Both the position numbers and the translations under genes were made by a program. The notes under the pieces were generated by a model that made no database searches, was not told the origin of the DNA, and was given only the letters and a program-made list of their open reading frames with translations. Positions 26,251 to 34,247 of a stretch of 57,938 nucleotides of DNA are shown here, piece by piece. The stretch comes from Ignavibacteriales bacterium (lineage in GTDB: Bacteria > Bacteroidota > Ignavibacteria > Ignavibacteriales > SURF-24). Where the stretch lies: positions 1 to 57,938 of the forward strand of contig QZKB01000113.1 of assembly GCA_003599415.1 (NCBI GenBank). The letters are read 5' to 3'. How positions within the stretch are numbered: the first letter of the stretch is position 1; every line of letters starts with the position of its first letter.

Positions 26251-27868
26251 CTTCTCTTAACCAAAGATTAATTAATCTTGCTGCCTCGACAGGATTTTTT
26301 GCAACATAGTTGATGAGCTTTTCCTGTCGTACTTGTTTAGATAAAGCTTCATCACTTATTTCATCTGTAATATCACCAATTTCCAGAGGCTGCTTTTTCT
26401 TCTTAGGCTGTTGAATCATTTTCTTTTCTTCGGGCTGCGGTAATATACTTGGTTCAAAATGCTTATCAAGGAAAGGTCCCTCGGCAGCGGCAAGGTTCAT
26501 TGTTGATATGACTATTTTTTCATTCTTCAATCTTTTTAACAAAGTTTTAAGAACTAACATAGCAGCAAGAATTGCAGCAACTATTACAACAAGGTTCATA
26601 TACTTATCGATTCCATTTTCAGAAGAAGAGTCATCCAAATCCGTGTTAAGCGAGTTGACTCCTTCAAAGGACATATTAATAATTGAGACTTCGTCGTTGC
26701 GGTTTGCATCAATACCCACAGCCTGCTTTACAATCTGTTCAAGCTGTTTCATTTGTTCTTCAGATCTTGGAGTAAAAACGGTTTCGGTTTTTTCACCTTT
26801 AACAACCTGTTTTGGAATCCCGTTAACAACAGCAGCAACGGTAAGTCTTTTAATATTTCCTGTTTCTTCAATTACATGCTGAATGGTTTTGCTTACTTCG
26901 TAGTTGGTTATTGAGCTTGTATTATTTACAGAATTTGAATCGCTTATACTTTTGCCGCCGCTTTCACCTTTTGTAGTCTGTTCGCTAATTGCAACCTGGG
27001 ATTCAGGATCGTACTGTTCCATGGTTTTCTCAACCTGGTTAAAATCAAGGTCGGCATTTATTTTAACTATCGAATTACCATATCCCAAAACATTATCAAG
27101 AATATTCTGCGCTTTATCTGCCAGGTAATTTTCTACATTTGTTTTTATTTCATACTGCTTATTTGTAAAGCCATTCAAAGGACTTTCATTAAGTTCTTTG
27201 GAAAGCAGTCTTCCCTTTGTATCTACTATTGTAACAGCTGCAGGAGTTAAACCCTCAACGCTGCTTGCAACAAGATGAGAAATTGCAAGGATATTATTCT
27301 GTGAAAGTTCAAATGAGGAATTAACTTTTAGCACAACAGAAGCGGTTGGATTTTTCTGTTCTTCTTTAAAAACTGATTTAGCCGGAAATACAATATGCAC
27401 GCGTGCAGCTTCAATCCCATTCTGCTGAGTAATTGTTCTTGCAAGTTCACCTTCAAGAGCCCGTTTGTAATTCAGCTTCTGCATAAACTCAGACATACCC
27501 ATTGTAGTCTTATCAAAAATCTCGTAACCGACAATACCTGAATTCGGAATTCCTTTTCCTGCTAATGCAAGGCGTGCCTCATAAACTTTTTCTTTCGGTA
27601 CACGAATGGTTTGTCCGTTATCATCAATTTTATATTGTATCTTCTGGGCATTCAGATATTCAATTACCTTTGAAGCATCTTCCTGCGCTAAATTTGTGTA
27701 GAGAGCCTGGTAATTAGGTTCGTTAAGAAAAAACAATACTACAACAAATATGAATAAAGCACCGACTATTACTGCGCCGATAAGCATTCTCTGCTGCAAG
27801 GTCAGCTTGTTGAATATCTGGATAAGATTTTGCAAATAATTATTGTTTTTCTGTTCCATTAGCGTCAC
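26240..27868 (-). CDS. fliF: FliF, MS-ring protein
   Basis: The MS-ring subunit, 542 residues (family about 550). Membrane helices lie near residues 30-49 and 427-450. The secretin-like ring domains include YEVSKTIQHVIEETGNIKRL, and the C-terminal cytoplasmic tail ends with AARLINLWLRED, the FliG-binding region. The frame can start at GTG 27868, which overlaps the fliE stop as GTGA, or at ATG 27859; the sequence does not decide between them. Confidence 0.97.
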   Translation of the reverse strand: MTLMEQKNNNYLQNLIQIFNKLTLQQRMLIGAVIVGALFIFVVVLFFLNEPNYQALYTNLAQEDASKVIEYLNAQKIQYKIDDNGQTIRVPKEKVYEARLALAGKGIPNSGIVGYEIFDKTTMGMSEFMQKLNYKRALEGELARTITQQNGIEAARVHIVFPAKSVFKEEQKNPTASVVLKVNSSFELSQNNILAISHLVASSVEGLTPAAVTIVDTKGRLLSKELNESPLNGFTNKQYEIKTNVENYLADKAQNILDNVLGYGNSIVKINADLDFNQVEKTMEQYDPESQVAISEQTTKGESGGKSISDSNSVNNTSSITNYEVSKTIQHVIEETGNIKRLTVAAVVNGIPKQVVKGEKTETVFTPRSEEQMKQLEQIVKQAVGIDANRNDEVSIINMSFEGVNSLNTDLDDSSSENGIDKYMNLVVIVAAILAAMLVLKTLLKRLKNEKIVISTMNLAAAEGPFLDKHFEPSILPQPEEKKMIQQPKKKKQPLEIGDITDEISDEALSKQVRQEKLINYVAKNPVEAARLINLWLREDEY

Positions 27869-28149
27869 ATTCTGCTTATTTCACGATACATATCAATTGT
27901 TTTATTTCTAATCTCAACAAGTAAGTCAAGACTTGTTTTTGCCTTTTCGCCGGCAATCATAACTTCATGTAATTCAACTCCGTTACCGGAAACAAAATCA
28001 TTCAGAGCCTGGTTGGAAGTTGCCTGGTCTTCATTTACCTGTTTCAAAAAGTCAGTAAAGACGTTACCGAACTCAAGCCCGTTAGCGCCTCCGGTTGTTT
28101 TTTGCAGTGAACCCAGTTTCAATCCACCGGTAATGCCTTCTATATTCAT
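27865..28149 (-). CDS. fliE: FliE, MS-ring to rod adaptor
   Basis: A 94-residue protein that joins the MS-ring to the proximal rod. The conserved C-terminus is present (LHEVMIAGEKAKTSLDLLVE, then IRNKTIDMYREISRM). It lies one base after the 78-residue unknown and overlaps fliF. Confidence 0.95.
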   Translation of the reverse strand: MNIEGITGGLKLGSLQKTTGGANGLEFGNVFTDFLKQVNEDQATSNQALNDFVSGNGVELHEVMIAGEKAKTSLDLLVEIRNKTIDMYREISRM

Positions 28150-28150
28150 T

Positions 28151-28387
28151 TTAACCTCTCTTATCGAAAAGTGAACCTAAAGATACACCGGACATTTTGC
28201 CGCTTGATTTATAGAAATGATAATCAAGAATTTCGGTTTTATTTTCCGGGTAAAGTTTTGTAAAAAAATCTTTTTCTTCTTTTGTTACCTGGTCTGTTTT
28301 CTCCTGTTGCTTTGCCTGAACAGAAGTCTGAACTTTATTTGCACTGTAAGGGGAATAATTTCCTATTGTACCTGCTTCAATTCTCAT
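28151..28387 (-). CDS. Small unknown protein between flgC and fliE
   Basis: A 78-residue soluble protein inserted between flgC and fliE, with its ATG overlapping the flgC stop (TAATG). The N-terminal half is Ser/Gln/Lys-rich and probably disordered; the C-terminal half (KDFFTKLYPENKTEILDYHF, ending GVSLGSLFDKRG) looks structured. I do not recognise the family. The context suggests an export substrate or assembly factor for the proximal rod; that is inference. Confidence 0.75.
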   Translation of the reverse strand: MRIEAGTIGNYSPYSANKVQTSVQAKQQEKTDQVTKEEKDFFTKLYPENKTEILDYHFYKSSGKMSGVSLGSLFDKRG

Positions 28388-28878
28388 TATATCTCCAATG
28401 AATCTTTTGCAATTTGTTTTGCCGCATTAAAAGCAGTAAGGTTGGATTCGTAACTTCTTGTAGCTGCTATCATATCCACCATTTCAGTAACTATATTTAC
28501 GTTTGGCATCATTACATAACCTTTCTCATCAGCGTCCGGATGATCCGGCATATAAACCATGTTACCGGGTTCGCCATCCTGGTTTTCCTGGATGTTTACA
28601 ATTTTATCTTTAACGCCTTCCGGCTTTATTTCAATTTCCCTAAAAATATGTTCGGGATCTGTAGTTTTTAATCTCAGTTCGTTTTGAAATGATGCGGGTG
28701 TGTTTGATTGTTTCTCTCCGTTAACAACTAAGTATTTTCTCTGGTATGTTGTACCTTCTGCTGTTTTGGTAGTATCAACGTTTGCAATATTTTCTGCAAT
28801 AAGATCCATTTTCTTTCGCTGGATACTCATACCTTTTGCGCTTATATTGAAACCGCTGAAGTTTAGGTTCACTTTCAT
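28387..28878 (-). CDS. flgC: FlgC, proximal rod protein
   Basis: A proximal rod protein of 163 residues (family about 135-150). The N-terminal motif (NISAKGMSIQRKKMDLIAEN, then IANVDTTKTAEGTTYQRK) and C-terminal motif (PNVNIVTEMVDMIAATRSYE) are diagnostic. It overlaps flgB by four bases. Confidence 0.96.
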   Translation of the reverse strand: MKVNLNFSGFNISAKGMSIQRKKMDLIAENIANVDTTKTAEGTTYQRKYLVVNGEKQSNTPASFQNELRLKTTDPEHIFREIEIKPEGVKDKIVNIQENQDGEPGNMVYMPDHPDADEKGYVMMPNVNIVTEMVDMIAATRSYESNLTAFNAAKQIAKDSLEI

Positions 28879-29267
28879 GATACGCTTCCTTTTATTACGG
28901 ACTGCAAAGTTTTAAAGTAAGATGAGAGTCTTTTGGCGGCAAACTTATACATTATAGAATTTTCAGCAAGGTCTGCCATTTCTTTTTCAATATTAACATT
29001 GTTAACGCCTGAACTTAATTCGGGGCTGTTATCTTTAACGACTATATATTCCGAAGCAGGATTTGAATTATTTGCTGTATCGAAATGTCTGGATTCGGTT
29101 GCCTTCAGATTGGAGTTCATCTGTTCACTTAATAAATCATTAAAGCGAACTTCTTCTCTCTGGTAGTTTTCAGTTGATATGTTTGCAATATTTTTGCTGA
29201 TCGTTTTCTGCCTTAATGCAGAATAAGAAACTAATTTTTGAAGTACTTGTATTGTTGGTTCAGGCAT
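28875..29267 (-). CDS. flgB: FlgB, proximal rod protein
   Basis: A proximal rod protein of 130 residues. It has YSALRQKTISKNIANISTEN near the N-terminus and VNIEKEMADLAENSIMYKFA near the C-terminus. It is the first gene of the operon that runs to flgE. Its 260-base upstream region holds a candidate sigma-54 promoter and a 24-bp tandem repeat. Confidence 0.95.
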   Translation of the reverse strand: MPEPTIQVLQKLVSYSALRQKTISKNIANISTENYQREEVRFNDLLSEQMNSNLKATESRHFDTANNSNPASEYIVVKDNSPELSSGVNNVNIEKEMADLAENSIMYKFAAKRLSSYFKTLQSVIKGSVS

Positions 29268-29297
29268 AATTGCTTCTTCTTTTTTTTATTTCTAAAG

Positions 29298-29312
29298 ACA
29301 AACAAAATGCCA
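29298..29312 (-). promoter_or_regulatory. Candidate sigma-54 promoter of the flgB operon
   Basis: The minus strand reads TGGCAT-TTTGT-TTGT. It keeps the GG at -24 and G at -12 with the exact 12-base spacing but has T for C at the last base of each element. Transcription would begin near 29287, 20 bases before flgB. The placement parallels the perfect fliL site. Confidence 0.5.
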
Positions 29313-29435
29313 GTTGAAAATCTTTGATAAATTATGAATTAGGTAAAAAATCAACCTTAAGGCTGGCTAAATATGAACACCTGATAATTATTGCTCAAAA
29401 TATTTAAAACTCTTTTATTTGAAAAACTAAACTTA

Positions 29436-29483
29436 ATTATCAAAAACACTTTGCTAAAAATTATCAAAAACACTTTGCTAAAA
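29436..29483. repeat. Perfect 24-bp tandem repeat upstream of flgB
   Basis: Two identical 24-base units abut (29436-29459 and 29460-29483), each containing CAAAAACACTTTGCTAAAA on the plus strand. They lie about 125-170 bases upstream of the candidate sigma-54 promoter, the usual distance of an activator-binding enhancer. The rest of the 260-base gap (29268-29527) shows no gene. Confidence 0.85.
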
Positions 29484-29527
29484 GTAAGTGTAAGATTTAG
29501 GACTTTGTTCGGAAGGATTCCGGCAGA

Positions 29528-29773
29528 TTATTCTGAATAGTCTAAAATTACGGATTTGGTTTCTCCGCACGAGCAGACAAACTTTATCTCTTTAATATTT
29601 TCGTTTTCATCCTTTCTTAGGATTATCTTTACACCGTTATGGCTTTCTTCTTCAATATTAATAATAGATTTACCAAGCAGGTTAACACTATCAGCTTTAA
29701 TAATATTCTTGGATTTCATTTCACCATGGAAATTAGCATCTCTGTATACATAATCTTCAAATTGTTTCTTCAT
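29528..29773 (-). CDS. Small unknown protein with CxC motif, end of che operon
   Basis: An 81-residue soluble protein, one base after the cheB stop. It is charged and mostly beta by appearance, with a single CxC pair near the C-terminus (IKFVCSCGETKSVILDYSE). I do not recognise the family. Its tight spacing to cheB and position as the last gene of the chemotaxis operon support it being real. The two cysteines could bind metal or be redox-active, but there is no second pair. Confidence 0.7.
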   Translation of the reverse strand: MKKQFEDYVYRDANFHGEMKSKNIIKADSVNLLGKSIINIEEESHNGVKIILRKDENENIKEIKFVCSCGETKSVILDYSE

Positions 29774-29774
29774 T

Positions 29775-30845
29775 TTAAAAAGCCATATTAATTATTGTAG
29801 GAATTTTTTCAAGTGGTGCAATTACATCGGCCAGGTTTGCATCTACAACAGCTTTCGGCATTCCGTAAACAACACAACTTTCTTCATCTTGCGCAATTGT
29901 TGTACCACCGATATTTTTTAATTCTTTCATCGCATCGCATCCGTCTCTTCCCATACCTGTCATAATAACGCCAAGAGTATTCTTGCCGTAAACTTTAATA
30001 ACCGAATTCAGCATAACATCAACCGATGGCCTGTGCAAAGTAGTTGAAGGTTCTTCTGAAATTTTAATTCGTACTCCGCCTGTAGTGCTGTAATCAAGAA
30101 GCATGTGGTAACCGCCCGGGGCAAAGTATACAGTGCCATTCTTAACAAGTTCTGCATTTTCCGCTTCCTTAACTTCAAGTACACTTAATGTGTTAAGCCT
30201 ATCCGCTAATGATTTTGTAAACTTAGGCGGCATGTGCTGCACAATAAAAATAGGGCAGTTTATGTTTTTAGAAAAGTAAGGGATAACCTTCTGGAGAGAT
30301 AAGGGTCCGCCGGTTGATATACCAATTGCTATTGCTTTATAACTTTTTACAGGCAGCCTGTTTTCTAAAGTTTTTACCGGGGCCGGGATATCTTTTTTCT
30401 GCGATACTCCTCTAAGTCTGTTTAATCTTAGTTTAAGCTCATTCTGTTTAACAATAGATTTTACTTTCTGTATAAGGTCTTCTTTAATATTAATAATATT
30501 TACGTTAACAAAAGATAATTCCTTGGGAATAAAATCTACCGCACCAAGTTCCATAGCTTTAATTGTCGCATCGGCACCGTCGGTTGTAAGCGAGCTTACC
30601 ATTAGAACAGGAACCGGCCGTTCAGCCATAATTTTCTGCAATGCAGTCAACCCGTCCATTCTTGGCATTTCAATATCAAGCGTAACCAAATCCGGCAAAA
30701 GCTTTCTGTTGAGTTCAAGACCTTCTAATCCGTCTTTGGCTGTCCCGATCACTTCAATATCAGGGTCCGAGGAAAGCATAAGACTTAAGGATTTCCGCAT
30801 AAATGCAGAATCATCAACTATTAATACTTTAATTTTTTTTATCAA
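29775..30845 (-). CDS. cheB: CheB, chemoreceptor methylesterase/deamidase
   Basis: The response-regulated methylesterase, 356 residues. The receiver domain has DDS and phospho-acceptor Asp57 (DLVTLDIEMPRMDG). The catalytic domain has the serine in GISTGGP, the histidine in VQHMPPKF and the aspartate in GMGRDGCDAM. It removes methyl groups that CheR adds to receptors, none of which are in this window. It begins with TTG immediately after the cheA stop, and no closer ATG exists. Confidence 0.96.
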   Translation of the reverse strand: MIKKIKVLIVDDSAFMRKSLSLMLSSDPDIEVIGTAKDGLEGLELNRKLLPDLVTLDIEMPRMDGLTALQKIMAERPVPVLMVSSLTTDGADATIKAMELGAVDFIPKELSFVNVNIINIKEDLIQKVKSIVKQNELKLRLNRLRGVSQKKDIPAPVKTLENRLPVKSYKAIAIGISTGGPLSLQKVIPYFSKNINCPIFIVQHMPPKFTKSLADRLNTLSVLEVKEAENAELVKNGTVYFAPGGYHMLLDYSTTGGVRIKISEEPSTTLHRPSVDVMLNSVIKVYGKNTLGVIMTGMGRDGCDAMKELKNIGGTTIAQDEESCVVYGMPKAVVDANLADVIAPLEKIPTIINMAF

Positions 30846-32699
30846 TTAGTTCTCCATTAGTCCATGAATAACTTCGGCCAGATCGAGAATAACAACAACT
30901 TTACCATCTCCCATAATGGTAGAACCGGCAATGCCATGTATGTTACCCAGATAACTGCCAAGAGATTTAATAACAACTTCTTTTTGACCAAGCAAAGAAT
31001 CTACTTTAATACCAAATCGTTTTTCTGCTATACCAACAACAACAACGTACTGCCATATTTTATTTTCACCGTCACCGGAAAGACGATATAATATTTTATC
31101 TACATCAACCAAAGGTAAAACGGAATCGCGAAGGTTTATTACTTCCTGTTTGTTAATTGTATGAATCTGGTCATTATCCACTCTAACGACTTCAATAACA
31201 GAATTAAGCGGAATTACAACGATCTCCTTATTAATATCAACAAGAAGTCCTTGTATAATAGCCAGAGTAAGCGGAAGCTTGATAATTATTTTAGTTCCTT
31301 TACCGGTTTCAGATTCAATATTAATAATACCACGCAGCTTGGAAATATTTGTCTTAACGACATCCATTCCAACACCACGACCCGAAATATTTGTTACTTT
31401 TTCTGCAGTCGAAAATCCGGGCAGGAAGATAATGTTAAATGCATCCTGTTTTGTTAATTCTTTGGCTTTTTCTTTAGTAAGGATTCCCTTTTCAACAGCT
31501 TTTTCCTTAAGCTTTTCAGGATCCATACCTTTACCGTCATCTTCAACTGTAATTATGATATTATTACCTTCATGTTCGGCAGAAAGTGTAATTGTTCCTT
31601 TTAAGGGTTTTCCACTCTTAGCCCTTACATCCGGTGTTTCAATACCATGATCAATTGAATTTCTAACAAGGTGAACAAGCGGATCATTAATTTCTTCAAT
31701 CAGGGTTTTATCAAGTTCGGTTTCTTCACCTTTAATTAAAAGCTGAATATCTTTTTGTGTCTCTTTACTAAGGTCACGGACGAGCCTGGGAAATTTGTTA
31801 AACACTTTACCAATTTTAATCATTCTTGTCTTCATTACAGCAAGCTGTAGTTCAGTAGTCATAAGGTCTATGTGCCTTGAAGTCTCTGCAAGATCGCGGG
31901 TTATTTTTGTTCCTTCATATTCTGTTGATGCTTCGTGATAAATCTGGCTAAGCCTGTTTCTACCAAGCACAAGTTCAGAGACAATATTTACAAGATCATC
32001 AAGGCGATCCACATCAACACGGATTGTGTTATCCCCTTTCTTATGAGCAGATTCAATAATTTTTTCCTGCCTGGACATTTCAGTTTTGTGTTCGACCGGC
32101 TGGGTTTCAGCAACAGGCACTTCTTTAATATTATCGGCAGTGGTTTTTTCTTTTTCGGCTTCCTCAATTTCCGGCACCGCTATATTCTGAACCGGCTCAT
32201 TAGCTTTAAGATTTTCCTCAAAAGAAATTGCAGCAATCTCTGCTTCCGATAACTCTTCCTGGTGTTTTCCGCTTTTCGCTTCGATATTCTTAAGAATACC
32301 TTCGAGCATTTCAATTACATCCTGAACATTTACATCTTCATTTTTATGTTCTTCAATATGAAACAGGAGTTCCTTTAATTTATCATACGCCTGCAGAATT
32401 CCGTCCATCATTTCTTCATCAAGAATAACCTCGGCTTTTCTAAGCTTGTTAAGCAGGTCTTCAGCCCGATGAGTTAACTTCATCATTTTTTCAAGCCCAA
32501 GAAATCCTGATGTACCTTTTACAGTATGGTATGAACGGAAAATCTGGTTGAGCAGATCAATATCCTGCGGTTTATTTTCAAGTTCAACGAGGTCTAAGTC
32601 CAATTTTTCAAGAATTTCTTTTGTCTCTACAACAAAGCTGTCAAATATTTCCTTCATATCAGGATCATTTAACATTGCGTATTTGTCCTGGTCACTCAT
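30846..32699 (-). CDS. cheA: CheA, chemotaxis histidine kinase
   Basis: The central chemotaxis kinase, 617 residues. The P1 domain has phospho-acceptor His58 in RSYHTVKGTSGFLGL. Residues from about 130 to 225 are a low-complexity acidic linker with no recognisable P2 domain. P3 dimerisation, P4 ATPase (LVRNSIDHGIETPDVR, DDGKGMD, GRGVGMDVV) and the CheW-like P5 domain follow. It would phosphorylate the two CheY proteins and CheB encoded beside it. No cheW gene is visible here. Confidence 0.96.
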   Translation of the reverse strand: MSDQDKYAMLNDPDMKEIFDSFVVETKEILEKLDLDLVELENKPQDIDLLNQIFRSYHTVKGTSGFLGLEKMMKLTHRAEDLLNKLRKAEVILDEEMMDGILQAYDKLKELLFHIEEHKNEDVNVQDVIEMLEGILKNIEAKSGKHQEELSEAEIAAISFEENLKANEPVQNIAVPEIEEAEKEKTTADNIKEVPVAETQPVEHKTEMSRQEKIIESAHKKGDNTIRVDVDRLDDLVNIVSELVLGRNRLSQIYHEASTEYEGTKITRDLAETSRHIDLMTTELQLAVMKTRMIKIGKVFNKFPRLVRDLSKETQKDIQLLIKGEETELDKTLIEEINDPLVHLVRNSIDHGIETPDVRAKSGKPLKGTITLSAEHEGNNIIITVEDDGKGMDPEKLKEKAVEKGILTKEKAKELTKQDAFNIIFLPGFSTAEKVTNISGRGVGMDVVKTNISKLRGIINIESETGKGTKIIIKLPLTLAIIQGLLVDINKEIVVIPLNSVIEVVRVDNDQIHTINKQEVINLRDSVLPLVDVDKILYRLSGDGENKIWQYVVVVGIAEKRFGIKVDSLLGQKEVVIKSLGSYLGNIHGIAGSTIMGDGKVVVILDLAEVIHGLMEN

Positions 32700-32705
32700 A
32701 TTTTT

Positions 32706-33473
32706 TTACTTAAATAGTTTGTCAATTTCTTCCTGAGAGGTTTTTGCAGATCTTTGATTTAACAGATCATCTGCAACTTGTTGTTTGCTTGCACCATCAT
32801 AGTACGATGCGTTAGAATCAAAAGTAGAAGTGTCTGTATGAATCACTTTCAAACTTTTTAATTCATCTGTTAAATCCGCTTGTTCTATATTCATAATTAT
32901 TGAAGTAAGCGCATTGTGAACAGATTCAATTAAATGGTTAACGGCAGCTAATTGCTGCGCAGTAATATCCTGTACCTGGAGAGATAAAGTAATTTTGTAA
33001 GAATCGTCGTTAACAAGGTTCAGGTTTTCCTGCACTTTTTTAATTGAGTTTTGAGAATCAGGCTCAAGTAAAATTTCATCCAATAATTTAATTGCTTCAG
33101 TATTACCGGAAAGAGACTTTTTAAGGATTTCAAGTTTAGCGAGCTTTGTTTCTTCTTTATTGAAGAGTTCATTAATTATGCTGTTGGATTGGTTAATCCT
33201 TTCAGAAATCTGGTCAACAAGATCGAGAATTTCTGTTGTTGCAAGCTCGTTTGCGCTGGTTACATTATAAATATGATTTGATGCCTGCGGCATTTTTGTT
33301 GTGCTTTCGGCAATAGATGAATTAATATTTTCAAGTAACGGAACCACGTCCTTCATAAATTCTGTAAGGCTTTGTACAATAGGAACTACTTTCTCTACAA
33401 ATCTGAAAATCGATTTTAAGTCATTCAATTTTTCAAACAGGGTACTCATGTTGTTGTTGCTTGATGTTATCAT
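32706..33473 (-). CDS. cheZ: CheZ-like CheY-P phosphatase
   Basis: A 255-residue, largely helical protein. The segment QVQDITAQQLAAVNHLIESV near residues 165-185 matches the CheZ active region (QDLTGQ in enteric CheZ), keeping the Asp and Gln that coordinate and activate water. The C-terminus QEEIDKLFK resembles the CheY-binding tail of CheZ. It lies between cheY and cheA. Overall identity looks low, so a CheZ-related protein of altered role is possible. Confidence 0.7.
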   Translation of the reverse strand: MITSSNNNMSTLFEKLNDLKSIFRFVEKVVPIVQSLTEFMKDVVPLLENINSSIAESTTKMPQASNHIYNVTSANELATTEILDLVDQISERINQSNSIINELFNKEETKLAKLEILKKSLSGNTEAIKLLDEILLEPDSQNSIKKVQENLNLVNDDSYKITLSLQVQDITAQQLAAVNHLIESVHNALTSIIMNIEQADLTDELKSLKVIHTDTSTFDSNASYYDGASKQQVADDLLNQRSAKTSQEEIDKLFK

Positions 33474-33484
33474 ATTTTTACCTC

Positions 33485-33865
33485 TTAAGCTATAGCTGCT
33501 AATACTTGATCAATCTTTTCTTTAAGCACCTGCGGTGTAAATGGTTTTACAACATAGTTGTTCACTTTAGCCTGAAGCGCTTCAATAATATCTTCTTTAA
33601 CACCGCGTGTTGTAACCATTAGTATCGGTGTCTTTTCAAGAGAAGGATCACTGCGGATGGCTTTGGTTAGTTCCAATCCTGATAATACCGGCATATTCCA
33701 ATCCGTTATAATAAAATTTATTGTGTTATCAGAGACTAATCTTGTCAGCGCTTCTTTACCATCAGAGGCTTCAATAAAATTATTATAACCAAGGTTTTTG
33801 AGCGAGTTGGTTACTATTCTGCGCATTGTAACAGAATCATCAACAACTAAAAATTTTAGATCCAT
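33485..33865 (-). CDS. cheY: CheY, response regulator
   Basis: A single receiver domain of 126 residues. It has the acidic pair in VVDDS, phospho-acceptor Asp55 (IITDWNMPVLSGLEL), the switch threonine in MVTTRG and the lysine in YVVKPF. The DWNMP motif is like the motor-binding CheY of enteric bacteria, so this is my choice for the FliM-binding regulator. It lies 11 bases before the CheZ-like gene. Confidence 0.93.
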   Translation of the reverse strand: MDLKFLVVDDSVTMRRIVTNSLKNLGYNNFIEASDGKEALTRLVSDNTINFIITDWNMPVLSGLELTKAIRSDPSLEKTPILMVTTRGVKEDIIEALQAKVNNYVVKPFTPQVLKEKIDQVLAAIA

Positions 33866-33878
33866 ATTTACTTCCTTA

Positions 33879-34244
33879 TCAATTTAGATATTTTGATACT
33901 TCATACTGAATTCTTTTAGGATCGAAGGGTTTGATAATATAAGAATTTGCCCCGGAAGCCAAACCCTTTTCAACATCCCCTTCTTTAGATAAAGATGAAA
34001 GAATAATAATAGGAATATCTTTAAATCTTTCATCCTGTCTTATTGTTTTAATAAGTTCATAACCATCAAGGTTGGGCATATTAAGGTCTGTAATTACAAG
34101 ATCAATATTACTTTGAGGCAGCTTTTCAATCGCTTCCATACCATCAGAAGCCGCAATAACTTCGTAACCATGTATACTTAAGGCAATACTAACAAATTTC
34201 CTTATTGTCGGCGAATCGTCTGCTATTAAAATCACTCTTGCCAT
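33879..34244 (-). CDS. CheY-like response regulator (second)
   Basis: A single receiver domain of 121 residues, with ADDSPTIRK, phospho-acceptor Asp53 (LVITDLNMPNLDGYEL), a serine in the switch position (IILSS) and the lysine in YIIKPF. It is quite different from the neighbouring CheY and may serve as a phosphate sink or regulate another output. The TTG at 34247 can be read as a start, but the next codon, ATG at 34244, is preferred; the cheR stop abuts it. Confidence 0.92.
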   Translation of the reverse strand: MARVILIADDSPTIRKFVSIALSIHGYEVIAASDGMEAIEKLPQSNIDLVITDLNMPNLDGYELIKTIRQDERFKDIPIIILSSLSKEGDVEKGLASGANSYIIKPFDPKRIQYEVSKYLN

Positions 34245-34247
34245 CAA

